Shown here: one piece after another, positions 1-7,848 of the stretch
Layout: the number at the start of each line of letters is the position of its first letter
Numbering within the stretch: position 1 is the first letter of the stretch
Source: Arthrobacter sp. E3
Lineage (GTDB): Bacteria; Actinomycetota; Actinomycetes; Actinomycetales; Micrococcaceae
Assembly (NCBI RefSeq): GCF_017353415.1
Contig: NZ_JAFMPX010000029.1
Span: forward strand, 1 to 46,777
Direction of reading: 5' to 3'
DNA: 46,777 nt
Notes under the pieces: generated by a model
Seen by the model: only the letters and a program-made list of their open reading frames with translations
What the model was told of the DNA's origin: nothing
The model's database searches: none
Program-made: the position numbers and the translations under genes

Positions 1-102
1 CGTGGGGGAAACGCCCGGTCCCATTCCGAACCCGGAAGCTAAGACCCACAGCGCCGATGGTACTGCATTCGAGAGGATGTGGGAGAGTAGGACACCGCCG
101 GA
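1..102 (+). rRNA. rrf: 5S ribosomal RNA, 3' part
   Basis: The first hundred bases match the well-conserved actinobacterial 5S rRNA from loop A/helix III to the 3' end, including the CCGAACCCGGAAG block and the closing ACCGCCGGAC arm that pairs with the missing 5' end. The first roughly 15-20 nt lie outside the window. It is presumably the last gene of an rRNA operon running toward the jet operon, which is transcribed in the opposite direction. The 3' end is set by helix I and is accurate only to a few bases. Confidence 0.93.
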
Positions 103-120
103 CAACACCAAAAACAGGTC

Positions 121-150
121 GAGGCCCCACACCACACGGTGCGGGGCCTC
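121..150 (+). terminator. Terminator after the rRNA operon
   Basis: A 13-bp stem with one A-C mismatch (121-133 against 138-150, ends GAGGCCCC/GGGGCCTC) closes a 4-nt ACAC loop, and is followed by CCTGCATTTA. It lies 19 nt after the 5S end and fits an intrinsic terminator of the rRNA operon. It may also stop convergent transcription coming out of jetC. Confidence 0.75.
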
Positions 151-224
151 CCTGCATTTAAACGTCGAGGCACAAACCACAATCACACCGATCCCCAAAA
201 CGCGACGCGTAACAGCAGTGCGGG

Positions 225-3200
225 CTAGCGAAGAACGATGTCCGTGGCCGTAGCAGGTGATTGACCGGTGGAGATGAATCCTGAGACATTGGCCTGCGGG
301 TGTTTGATGATGTCAGTGACTGAACCCAGATGCCGCGAGAGATCCACCTTGTCTTCCGGTGCAGCGAGTAGGAGTTGGAAACCGAACTCTTGCAGTGCAT
401 TGATGCCAGCGCCAGCGTATTCGGAGTTCGCTTGGATGAACGCCTCATCGATCATTACGGTGCCATAGGTGCTGTAACCCTGGGTGTCGATGCCCAATTG
501 GTAGGCCAAGGCGGCTCCCATAATGAACGAGGTAAAGCGTTGGCCTTCGCCACCAGACAGCGTCCCAGGCTCTAGGCCAATTTCAACCTCTCCGTTGGGT
601 CTGTGCTCATTGCAGCTGATAGTGACGTGCTGGCGGACGTCTAGGACAGTGTCTGTCCAGTGCGCCATGCCAGGGTCGCGAAGAGCGGTCACGAGCCGTT
701 CAAGCTGTTGGTAGCTTGAGGCCATCTTTTCCTCAGTAGATTTCGTGTACGCGTTTCCAAGAGCTTCCTTGAGTTCCTTCCTGAACGCACGGGCTTCATC
801 GGGAATGCTTGTCTGAACTTCCAGCCGCAGCCGGCTGCCCTTTTCAAATGGGACATCGGAGAGTATCTGGTTGAGCGGAAGTATACGTTCCTCAATCACC
901 CTGCGTTCTTCTTCCAATAATTGCAGGAGATCCGAGAAGCGTTCGTATGAACGGTTGTTGAAGTACTCGCGGAATTCATCCTGGCGCTGGGGCAGACCGT
1001 CGGAGATTATACGTTCATAAAGCTCTTCGTAGTGCGGTGTCGCGTCGGCCCCGGTGCCGTGGCTGGCACTCATGGTAGGTCCGAACTGGCGGCCAAAGGA
1101 CTTGAAGATCTCGCTCAGGGCCCCCTCTGTCCTAAACTGTTGTTCATTCAGGACTGCACTGCGTTCGCCCAAGTCGACGGCCACACCGCTCAACAACACC
1201 TCCATCTCGTCCAAAGTGGTTGGTTCGCCTCCGCTGAGGTACGGTGCGAACGCGGCAACCGCCCAGTCCGGTGCAGTGGCCTTGAGGTCAGCCGTTTTCT
1301 TGAGTGCTGTTCGGATGGAAGCCAGGTCTTTGTCAATAGCGGCGGCATCATGGTGCAGCACTGCTACACGACCCACGGCGGCTTCAAGGTCTGCCTTGGC
1401 TGTTGCCAGTAATTCACGCAGCTGCGCCAACGTGGCGCTTCCTGCGATTGTTCTTTCCAGCGCAGCGTGAAGGGCCTCCAGCTGGCCAGCCAACTCTGCG
1501 GAAGCGAGTTCGGCAAAGTCCCTGTCATCAACGGCTATCCGTTGCAGAGCGGCCAGCCTGCGTGCCGACTGTTCCTTGGCAAGGCTGCGTTGTGTTGCTG
1601 TAGCTGCAGATGCTTCATGCTTGGTCGCCAGGGCTTGTGCTTGTTCCTGCAGCTGGGCAATTTTGGCGGCGTTGTTGAATCCGAGCAGGTAGTCACCGGG
1701 GTTGATGGTGCGGGTGTCGCGTTCATAAACGGCGGAACTCAGCTTTACGGTTCCCGCCTGTGAGATGGCCTTTGCGTGTTGGTGCAGCTCGGAATCATTG
1801 GTCACGCAATGAAAGGCAAAGTCAGCCGCAATTTTCGACTGGAGCCAAGCTCCGGCGTCGGAATCGTGGAAATCTAGTTTGCCAACAAGATCGTCATCGC
1901 CGGCCGTTGCATCACGAGGGCGCACGGAGATGTTGATCCAACGCAGTTTCCCGTGCCCATCAAGGGAGTTGATGGCCTGAGTAACCGCGGGAATGTTCTC
2001 CCCGGTAATTAGCAAAGTTGTAGCGAGGGATCGCAAAGCCTTTTCCACCGCGGAACGCCATGAGCCCTGCCCACCGGCAATGTCCACCAGTTCCCCGGCA
2101 AACGGCATGTCATCCAGGGACAAGCCCGAGGCAGCAGAAATGGCCCGGCGTGCGGCTGCACTGCGTGAGTCGATATTGCTGCCGCGGCGCTCAAACGACT
2201 CAATCTCCGCACGAAGCTGTTTCTCCTGGTCGCGGATGTTTACGCTGACGGCAACGGCTTGGTACTCAAGCGCCCGCGCATTCTCCGTCTCTGCCTGTTG
2301 AAGCTCGACGCCGGTCGCCGCGTTAGCGCGGGCAGCGGCCAGCCCCGTCTTGCTCCAGTCACACTCGAGCCCTGCTGCTTCCAGTTCACCCTGGACCGAG
2401 GCTTCCACGCGCAGGCGCTCAGCAAGCTCCCGCTTCCCGGAACGGATGTCCTTCTCGAGGCCTTCGATGGCCCGTCCGCCATGGTTTGCATGCTGGTCGG
2501 AGAGGGCTGAAACGGACTCGGCCAGGGCATCCTTGGACGCGACGGCAGTTTCGATGTGGTGCTGCTTCTCCCGTGCTGCGTCGGCCAGGGCCACGGCCTT
2601 TGCCGCAAGTAGGTCAGCTTGGAATTTTTGCCGCAACAACGGCAGTTGAATATTTTTTAGTTCAGCTGTGCGGGACTGGTTTGCCTTGATGTCCTGCAGT
2701 TTCTTGTGCAGTTCAGGCACGGGCGCCAACGCGTCGCGCTGGCCGCGGGCATCCTCGAGCTGGCGGTAAATGCCGCTTAGGTGGTTGAAGTCCTCCACGG
2801 CTGCTGCCGCAGCAGACAGCGTCGCCGGCTTGTCCAGCACCTCGTAGCGGAAGAAGCGGTTGACGCCCTTGTCCAAGCCCTTGCCGTTTTGCAGGGTCCG
2901 CAGGAGGGAGAAGGCTTTGTCATTGTGGATTCCCAGCTTGCGGCGGAATCGTTCGGCAAAGGTCTTGTGGACGTCGAAAGTTTCGGCCCCGGGCAGGGCT
3001 GCGTGCAGTGAAGACGAGGAAAAGCGCCGGCTGCCGTGGTTTTCGAGTGCCTGGATGTCCAGTTCGGCATTGTGAATGACATAGTGCTTGCCAACCTGGC
3101 CTTCAAGCCCGTTGGCGGGCAGGTCAAAGAGCGCGGCGATGGTAACAACCCGTCCCAGGCCGTCCTCGAACACGAGGGAGGCCGCTGACCAGGTGGCGCT

Positions 3201-3521
3201 GGGACGTTGGTACACCACGCCGTCGGCCGTCTTGATCTTGCGTCCGCGCATGTAGCTGAAGGTGGTTCGCCGGTCTCTGCGGTTCGAGGCCTCGTTGGCT
3301 GATTCGTTCAGGCGCGGGGCAGCATAGAAGATGTGCTGGATGCCGTCGAAAAGTGTTGACTTGCCCACGCCGGGGTGGCCTGTCAGCAGTGTGCCTGCCC
3401 TGTCCACGTACATGGAGTGGCGGCCGTGAAAGGTACCCCAGTTGATGATGTGGATCCGGCTCAGGCGGAACTGTCCGGGATTGATTTCTTCACCAAAGGG
3501 CAGGGTCGTGGCAATGCTCAT
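225..3521 (-). CDS. jetC: JetC / MksB-like condensin ATPase (Wadjet SMC subunit)
   Basis: This is a 1098-residue MukB/MksB-like SMC protein. It has an N-terminal Walker A (GHPGVGKST, residues 48-56), a long alanine/glutamate/leucine-rich middle consistent with coiled-coil arms around a hinge, and a C-terminal head with an ABC signature (LSGGEGQR, from residue 988) and Walker B (VMIDE, about 1022-1026). In Wadjet and MksBEFG systems this motor extrudes DNA loops together with JetA and JetB, and JetD cuts the DNA once a small circular plasmid has been recognised. The start ATG lies directly after the jetB stop codon, so the two are translationally coupled. The head motifs look complete, so the ATPase should be functional. 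The gene ends about 120 bp from the 5S rRNA, and no JetD-like reading frame follows it. Confidence 0.9.
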   Translation of the reverse strand: MSIATTLPFGEEINPGQFRLSRIHIINWGTFHGRHSMYVDRAGTLLTGHPGVGKSTLFDGIQHIFYAAPRLNESANEASNRRDRRTTFSYMRGRKIKTADGVVYQRPSATWSAASLVFEDGLGRVVTIAALFDLPANGLEGQVGKHYVIHNAELDIQALENHGSRRFSSSSLHAALPGAETFDVHKTFAERFRRKLGIHNDKAFSLLRTLQNGKGLDKGVNRFFRYEVLDKPATLSAAAAAVEDFNHLSGIYRQLEDARGQRDALAPVPELHKKLQDIKANQSRTAELKNIQLPLLRQKFQADLLAAKAVALADAAREKQHHIETAVASKDALAESVSALSDQHANHGGRAIEGLEKDIRSGKRELAERLRVEASVQGELEAAGLECDWSKTGLAAARANAATGVELQQAETENARALEYQAVAVSVNIRDQEKQLRAEIESFERRGSNIDSRSAAARRAISAASGLSLDDMPFAGELVDIAGGQGSWRSAVEKALRSLATTLLITGENIPAVTQAINSLDGHGKLRWINISVRPRDATAGDDDLVGKLDFHDSDAGAWLQSKIAADFAFHCVTNDSELHQHAKAISQAGTVKLSSAVYERDTRTINPGDYLLGFNNAAKIAQLQEQAQALATKHEASAATATQRSLAKEQSARRLAALQRIAVDDRDFAELASAELAGQLEALHAALERTIAGSATLAQLRELLATAKADLEAAVGRVAVLHHDAAAIDKDLASIRTALKKTADLKATAPDWAVAAFAPYLSGGEPTTLDEMEVLLSGVAVDLGERSAVLNEQQFRTEGALSEIFKSFGRQFGPTMSASHGTGADATPHYEELYERIISDGLPQRQDEFREYFNNRSYERFSDLLQLLEEERRVIEERILPLNQILSDVPFEKGSRLRLEVQTSIPDEARAFRKELKEALGNAYTKSTEEKMASSYQQLERLVTALRDPGMAHWTDTVLDVRQHVTISCNEHRPNGEVEIGLEPGTLSGGEGQRFTSFIMGAALAYQLGIDTQGYSTYGTVMIDEAFIQANSEYAGAGINALQEFGFQLLLAAPEDKVDLSRHLGSVTDIIKHPQANVSGFISTGQSPATATDIVLR

Positions 3522-4103
3522 CTAGAACGTCTCCTGCATCAGTGTGTCCTCGAACGGTTCGGCGACGGCACTCTTGTCCAAGGCGGCAAGATAGGCCGGA
3601 ATTTGATCGATTGAGTCAAAGGGAAGGGCCAGGGCCAGGGCGTTACTGACCCTGTACTCGTCGGCTAGCTCCGTGGGCACAATCAGTTTTAACCCTGCCA
3701 GCCGGGCTAGGGCGGCATCCGTCTGCTCGTCGAGGCGCTTGTCATCAACGGCGCCGGGCTGCCGGTGCTCGGCTAGGATCTCCCGAGCGCCTGCACGGGA
3801 AATCCCCACGTCGGTGCCAGTGCCGGCGTGCCTGTCGAGGAGCACGCGTAGACGCAACGCCAGTAGTGTCTCTTCGCGGCGCAGCGGCTTGCGGGCCACA
3901 ATCGGCTGCGTGTGCACGGCGTCAATTGAGGCGGGGGTCAAAAGTGCGATCTTGCGCTCCAAATCGACAGTCAACAGCAGGAATATTTCGCTCAGGTACT
4001 GCTGGAGCGAGGCGGTGTTGTTGAGGATGGTCGTCCACAGGGCCGGATCCGTGGTGCCGTCAATGTACGGCCCGCGTAGCAAACGCACCAACGCCTGACG
4101 CAA
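3522..4103 (-). CDS. jetB: JetB / MksE-like DUF4194 protein, 5' end apparently frameshifted
   Basis: The DUF4194 body (MksE-like subunit bridging the SMC heads and the kleisin) is open from 4145 down to 3522, but its first usable start codon is a TTG at 4103. The codons just upstream in the same frame encode the family-like stretch DPFAGDTGSFPLA, which translation from 4103 would miss. A much better start is the ATG at 4222, which overlaps the jetA stop as ATGA. It reads about 25-30 residues (MSSPNETSPTPAG...) in another frame. Adding one nucleotide around 4130-4146 (near the CCCTTTT run) joins the two into a protein of about 234 residues, the usual size. The possibilities are sequence error, a real 1-nt deletion, or less likely a -1 ribosomal shift. 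The family call is firm; the intactness of the gene is not. Confidence 0.75.
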   Translation of the reverse strand: MRQALVRLLRGPYIDGTTDPALWTTILNNTASLQQYLSEIFLLLTVDLERKIALLTPASIDAVHTQPIVARKPLRREETLLALRLRVLLDRHAGTGTDVGISRAGAREILAEHRQPGAVDDKRLDEQTDAALARLAGLKLIVPTELADEYRVSNALALALPFDSIDQIPAYLAALDKSAVAEPFEDTLMQETF

Positions 4104-4218
4104 CGCAAGGGGGAAGGACCCGGTGTCTCCGGCAAAAGGGTCCGTTCACGTCCACCCTGGGAACTCTCGCTGGAGAAACTGATGCCAGCAGGGGTCGGGC
4201 TGGTTTCGTTCGGGCTGC

Positions 4219-5676
4219 TCATGGGGCGGGGTCCTTCGTGAAGGTGAACAACGGGACTTCGGCGGTGCGGGTGGTGCCGTCGATCTGCGTGAAATTCACG
4301 GTCTGGGTGCGCAGTGGATCAAAGGAGCTTCCTGAGCTGCGCGCAGCCATGATCAGGCCGCGGATCGAATTCAGGTGCTGCAGTTCGCCCGGCAGGGAGG
4401 TGTAGACGTCAGCCAGCGTGGCGCTGCCGTTGCGGCTCTGCCGGGCAAGTTCGACGGCGGCGTGCAGCGTTTCCATGTCGGGTGCCGGTGTAGAGGGGGT
4501 GCGGTGGATGTCGGCATCGCTCAGTGCCGGAGGTGCCGCCAGCTTCGGCGGCGGCACATGGTCCTCGGGGTTGAAAATGCCCAGCCCTGCCAGAGTTTCA
4601 AAGTTGGGTGAATACAACAGCGGCGGGACCACTGCTGTGCGGGAGCCCAGTGATGCCTTGGCCACTGCCTGTTCGGCCGCGTGGATGGCTTTGCGGAGCA
4701 GCACCGATTCCCTGAACTCGGCCGATTGCACATACGCGTGAAGACTCTCCGACAGGCGCCCGTAAATAGTGTGGACATCGGCGGCCTGGCGGCGCATCTC
4801 GCGCACCAGTGATGCGAGGTTGCCACGCTCCTCGGAACTGAGCTGATCCGTGAAGTCGCGTTCAAGCACCTCATTGACGGACTGCCGGAATCTGGCCTGC
4901 TGCACGGGGTCGTTGAGGAATTCGGTGAATCCCTGGAATGTTTCGCCTTCGACCGTACCGCGCAAGGCTTTGTCCCCGGCCAACACCTGTCCCATGGCCA
5001 CACCCTTTGTCACGGAGGATTCCATGATCTCCTGGCGAATGGTGTGCAACATGCGCTCCACGCCGTCGCGCATGCGCTTGAAATCTGCAGGCAGGCTTGC
5101 GGCCAGGTCCAAAATGCTGCGGGTGGCTGCCAGTGCGGAGTCATCGGACAGCACGGTGGGGGTGCCGCCGTTGCGCAAGGCGGTAATTTCATTTTCCCGT
5201 TCGGCAATTTCTGCTTCCAGGGCGGCGATGCGCGTGTCGGGGTCGGGGTCGCTTTGAAACGAGAGGGTCTCAATGCTCGTCAGCAAAGTGCTCAGCCGTG
5301 AGCTGTTCAAGTTGGTGCGTTGTCCCGTCAAGGTGTCCAGCAACGCCAGAACGCGTGCCGTGCCGGCCGTGGGCTCATACAAGAATTTGCCGTCCACCAT
5401 GGGGCGGGCCAAAAACTGGCTGCGCACCCAGGAATCGGCATAGTGCGAGGCTTGCCATGCCTCGTTTAGGCTCAGGTTTTCCCCGCGCAGCTCCTTCATG
5501 AAGTCGGCCAGGTCGGCGTGGAAGATTTCCAGCGGCACCCGCTGCCTGGTGGCGGTGAATTCAGCCCGCAGGAACGCCACCGCCCACGATGCTCCCTGGA
5601 GTAATTTCCACGCTGGGCTGTGCCGCAACTGCTTTTGCGCGTGCCACTGCGCAACGGCGTTGTCGGTGGAGCGCAT
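4219..5676 (-). CDS. jetA: JetA / MksF-like DUF3375 protein (Wadjet kleisin)
   Basis: This is a 485-residue DUF3375 protein, the kleisin-like subunit (MksF/JetA) that links the JetC heads. N-terminal sequence such as HSPAWKLLQG and EIFHADLADFMKEL, a predicted coiled-coil segment near residues 150-170 (ALEAEIAERENEITALRN) and an acidic, proline-rich middle fit the family, as does the length. It is the first gene of the operon. Its TGA overlaps the upstream jetB ATG, so the order jetA-jetB-jetC is that of Wadjet type I and actinobacterial Mks systems. It is divergent from rpsF, and the two promoters share the roughly 290-bp gap. Confidence 0.88.
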   Translation of the reverse strand: MRSTDNAVAQWHAQKQLRHSPAWKLLQGASWAVAFLRAEFTATRQRVPLEIFHADLADFMKELRGENLSLNEAWQASHYADSWVRSQFLARPMVDGKFLYEPTAGTARVLALLDTLTGQRTNLNSSRLSTLLTSIETLSFQSDPDPDTRIAALEAEIAERENEITALRNGGTPTVLSDDSALAATRSILDLAASLPADFKRMRDGVERMLHTIRQEIMESSVTKGVAMGQVLAGDKALRGTVEGETFQGFTEFLNDPVQQARFRQSVNEVLERDFTDQLSSEERGNLASLVREMRRQAADVHTIYGRLSESLHAYVQSAEFRESVLLRKAIHAAEQAVAKASLGSRTAVVPPLLYSPNFETLAGLGIFNPEDHVPPPKLAAPPALSDADIHRTPSTPAPDMETLHAAVELARQSRNGSATLADVYTSLPGELQHLNSIRGLIMAARSSGSSFDPLRTQTVNFTQIDGTTRTAEVPLFTFTKDPAP

Positions 5677-5831
5677 GAAGTGGAGCCTTTCGGCGAAAAC
5701 GGGAACGGGGGTAATTCCATTTTAAGGCATGAGGGAGACCTCGACTGTCGACGCTGCATTTTGCCCATTCCCAGCCAAGGCATGTGGTGAGGGTTACCCA
5801 CAGGGGTGACTATCCGGCGTCGTGCTTACGG

Positions 5832-5837
5832 TAAGAT
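5832..5837 (+). promoter_or_regulatory. Possible -10 box of the rpsF operon promoter
   Basis: TAAGAT lies about 125 nt before the rpsF ATG, in the only AT-leaning stretch of the gap between jetA and rpsF. No convincing -35 box stands at 17 nt (GTGACT at 5806 is 20 nt away), so this is a weak call. It would give a leader of about 120 nt containing a perfect 7-1-7 dyad (5863-5877) and the hairpin described at 5908-5952. Confidence 0.35.
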
Positions 5838-5904
5838 AGACAAGTCTGTGCTGGAACCGGGGCCACTCAATGAGTGGACTCAGGCGCCAGACAGGCACCG
5901 CAAA

Positions 5905-5959
5905 TGAACCTCCTGTTACGGAAATGCCGTAACCGCCTAGACCAAAGGAGGTGGGTTCA
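5905..5959 (+). promoter_or_regulatory. Probable S6:S18-binding mRNA leader that hides the rpsF ribosome binding site
   Basis: ACCTCCT (5908-5914) is exactly complementary to AGGAGGT (5946-5952), which contains the rpsF Shine-Dalgarno sequence. Directly inside is a perfect 7-bp hairpin (GTTACGG 5915-5921 / CCGTAAC 5927-5933, loop AAATG), leaving an unpaired 3' bulge of about 12 nt that begins with CCG at 5933-5935. Published work describes an autoregulatory rpsF leader in many bacteria in which the S6:S18 complex binds a CCG motif in a bulge of a two-stem structure. The arrangement here matches that description. The structure is seen in the sequence; the regulation is inferred. Confidence 0.6.
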
Positions 5960-5962
5960 CAT

Positions 5963-6268
5963 ATGCGTCCTTACGAACTGATGGTAATCATCGACCCCGA
6001 TGTTGATGAGCGTACCGTTGAGCCGTCGCTGCAGAAGTTCCTGAATGTCATCACCAACGATGGTGGAACCATCGAAAAGGTTGACATCTGGGGCCGTCGC
6101 CGCCTGGCTTACGACATCCAGAAGAAGTCTGAAGGTATCTACGCCGTGGTGAACTTCACTGCTGCTCCCGCTACCGCTCAGGAACTTGACCGCGTGCTTG
6201 GCCTCAATGAGACCATCCTGCGCACCAAGATCACCCGTCCGGAAGAGCAGAAAGTAGAAGCCGAGTAA
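5963..6268 (+). CDS. rpsF: 30S ribosomal protein S6
   Basis: The 101-residue product begins [16 protein letters not shown] and contains the central [10 protein letters not shown] segment, both diagnostic of S6, which pairs with S18 on the 30S platform. The ATG at 5963 is chosen because AAAGGAGG ends 11 nt upstream; an in-frame GTG at 5951 lies within the ribosome binding site itself. It is the first gene of the conserved rpsF-ssb-rpsR-rplI cluster. Its translation start is sequestered in the leader hairpin, which suggests autogenous control. Confidence 0.97.
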   Translation: MRPYELMVIIDPDVDERTVEPSLQKFLNVITNDGGTIEKVDIWGRRRLAYDIQKKSEGIYAVVNFTAAPATAQELDRVLGLNETILRTKITRPEEQKVEAE

Positions 6269-6330
6269 TTTCGGCCCTAACTTTTTAGTTTTTTCTATGT
6301 AGGAAAACACCAAGCAGGAAGCAGGAGCAG

Positions 6331-6936
6331 ATGGCAGGCGAAACCACTATCACGGTCATTGGTAATCTCACCAGTGACCCCGAACTTCGGTTTACACCGA
6401 GCGGTTCAGCAGTAGCGAACTTCACCGTTGCGTCGACTCCGCGGACCTTTGACCGCCAGTCCAACGAGTGGAAGGACGGCGAAACGCTGTTCCTTCGCGC
6501 GTCGATCTGGCGTGAAGCGGCCGAAAACGTTGCCGAGTCCCTCACAAAGGGAACCCGCGTCATTGTTTCAGGCCGGCTGAAGTCACGGACCTACGACACC
6601 AAAGAAGGCGAAAAGCGCACCGTCATGGAGCTTGAGGTCGACGAGATCGGCCCCTCGCTGCGCTATGCCAACGCCAAGGTCAACCGCACCCAACGCTCCG
6701 GCGGCCAGGGTGGGAATAACTTTGGCGGTGGCCAAGGCGGCCAGGGCGGAAACTTCGGCGGCGGCAACGCCGGCGGGGGACAAGGCGGCTTCGGCGGCAA
6801 TCCCGGTGGGGGAAATCCCCAGTGGGGCGGCGGCCAGCAGCAGCAGTCCGCACCGGCAGCCGACCCCTGGGCCACGCCCGGTGGCGGCTCCTCCGGTTGG
6901 GGTGCAGGCCCGGATAACTCCGAGCCTCCCTTCTAA
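6331..6936 (+). CDS. ssb: Single-stranded DNA-binding protein
   Basis: The 201-residue product has an N-terminal OB fold (about residues 1-112, starting with [18 protein letters not shown]). A long Gly/Gln/Asn-rich linker (about 125-180) and the acidic C-terminal tip DNSEPPF follow; this tip in SSBs recruits replication and repair partners. Its place between rpsF and rpsR and its length are typical of the main, essential actinobacterial SSB. GGAAGCAGGAG upstream supplies the ribosome binding site. The linker DNA is repetitive (GGCGG-rich), as expected for a low-complexity tail. Confidence 0.96.
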   Translation: MAGETTITVIGNLTSDPELRFTPSGSAVANFTVASTPRTFDRQSNEWKDGETLFLRASIWREAAENVAESLTKGTRVIVSGRLKSRTYDTKEGEKRTVMELEVDEIGPSLRYANAKVNRTQRSGGQGGNNFGGGQGGQGGNFGGGNAGGGQGGFGGNPGGGNPQWGGGQQQQSAPAADPWATPGGGSSGWGAGPDNSEPPF

Positions 6937-6937
6937 C

Positions 6938-7003
6938 GTGTGGTGCAGGCCCTTTCGCGTCGGCTCCGCCGCCACGCAGGGAACCCGCGCACCACACTTG
7001 TTT
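6938..7003 (+). terminator. Long hairpin between ssb and rpsR (terminator or attenuator)
   Basis: Right after the ssb stop, GTGTGGTGC (6938-6946) pairs perfectly with GCACCACAC (6989-6997). Inner helices CCCT/AGGG, GCGT/ACGC and CGGC/GCCG extend it to a structure of about 60 nt, followed by TTGTTT. This is a plausible partial terminator separating rpsF-ssb from rpsR-rplI levels. The U-tract is interrupted, so termination is uncertain. Confidence 0.5.
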
Positions 7004-7084
7004 ATCAATGTGCGGCAACCGCCGTACGCACACCATCCCGCGGATTAATATCCACGGGCTCCACTAACACTAAGGAGCTCCACG

Positions 7085-7324
7085 ATGGCTAAGGCTGAAC
7101 TCCGTAAGCCCAAACCAAAGTCCAATCCCTTGAAGGCTGCTGACATCACTGTCATCGACTACAAGGACGTAGCATTGCTGCGCAAATTCATTTCTGACCG
7201 TGGAAAGATCCGTGCGCGCCGCGTCACGGGTGTCACCGTTCAGGAGCAGCGCAAAATCGCTCAGGCAATCAAAAATGCCCGCGAAGTTGCATTGCTTCCC
7301 TACTCCGGCGCTGGCCGCGGTTAA
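7085..7324 (+). CDS. rpsR: 30S ribosomal protein S18
   Basis: This 79-residue basic protein contains [19 protein letters not shown] and the RVTGV...[19 protein letters not shown] block typical of S18, which binds S6 and 16S rRNA on the platform. Start is at ATG after TAAGGAGCTCC. The first 15 residues carry no CxxC zinc motif, so it is of the zinc-independent type. It lies 15 nt upstream of rplI and is co-transcribed with it. Confidence 0.96.
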   Translation: MAKAELRKPKPKSNPLKAADITVIDYKDVALLRKFISDRGKIRARRVTGVTVQEQRKIAQAIKNAREVALLPYSGAGRG

Positions 7325-7339
7325 GGGAGATAAATACAC

Positions 7340-7789
7340 ATGGCAAAGCTCATTTTGACCCACGAAGTAAGCGGCCTCGGTGCCGCTGGCGACATCGTTG
7401 AGGTGAAGAACGGTTACGCACGTAACTTCCTTCTGCCCCGCGGCTTCGCCCTCACCTGGTCCAAGGGTGGCGAGAAGCAGGTTGAAGCCATCAAGGCTGC
7501 ACGCCTGGCACACGCCCACGCTTCCATTGAAGCAGCCCAGGAGCAGGCCGCTGCCCTTCAGGGACACACCGTTGTTCTGAAGGTCAAGGCCGGCGCCTCA
7601 GGCCGCCTGTTCGGTACCGTCAAGGCCGACGACGTTGCAAAGGCTGTTGCCGCTGCGGGTCTGGGCACTATTGACAAGCGCAAGGTTGAACTGCCCGCCC
7701 ACATTAAGTTGGTTGGCAAGCACACGGCAAACGTTCGTCTCCACGACGACGTTTCCGCTGTCATCACCTTGAACGTTGTAGCAAGCTAG
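7340..7789 (+). CDS. rplI: 50S ribosomal protein L9
   Basis: The 149-residue product shows the standard L9 layout: an N-terminal rRNA-binding domain ([32 protein letters not shown]), a long connecting helix rich in Ala/Gln/Glu (about 50-75) and a C-terminal domain beginning [16 protein letters not shown]. Length equals the family norm. GGGAGA lies just before the ATG. It is the last gene of the ribosomal cluster and is followed by a strong terminator. Confidence 0.96.
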   Translation: MAKLILTHEVSGLGAAGDIVEVKNGYARNFLLPRGFALTWSKGGEKQVEAIKAARLAHAHASIEAAQEQAAALQGHTVVLKVKAGASGRLFGTVKADDVAKAVAAAGLGTIDKRKVELPAHIKLVGKHTANVRLHDDVSAVITLNVVAS

Positions 7790-7812
7790 TCGCCTGCACA
7801 TAGCGTTTCTTG

Positions 7813-7842
7813 AAGCCCGGCTCCTTTAATGGGGCCGGGCTT
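7813..7842 (+). terminator. Intrinsic terminator after rplI
   Basis: A 12-bp stem with one G-U pair (AAGCCCGGCTCC 7813-7824 with GGGGCCGGGCTT 7831-7842) around a TTTAAT loop is followed by CTTGCTTT. It ends the rpsF-rplI transcript just before the oppositely oriented DUF1801 gene and may serve both directions. Confidence 0.85.
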
Positions 7843-7848
7843 CTTGCT

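Noticed and set aside
2-253. An 83-residue open frame across the 5S gene and its terminator
   Set aside because: It is rRNA sequence and terminator DNA, with no protein-like composition.
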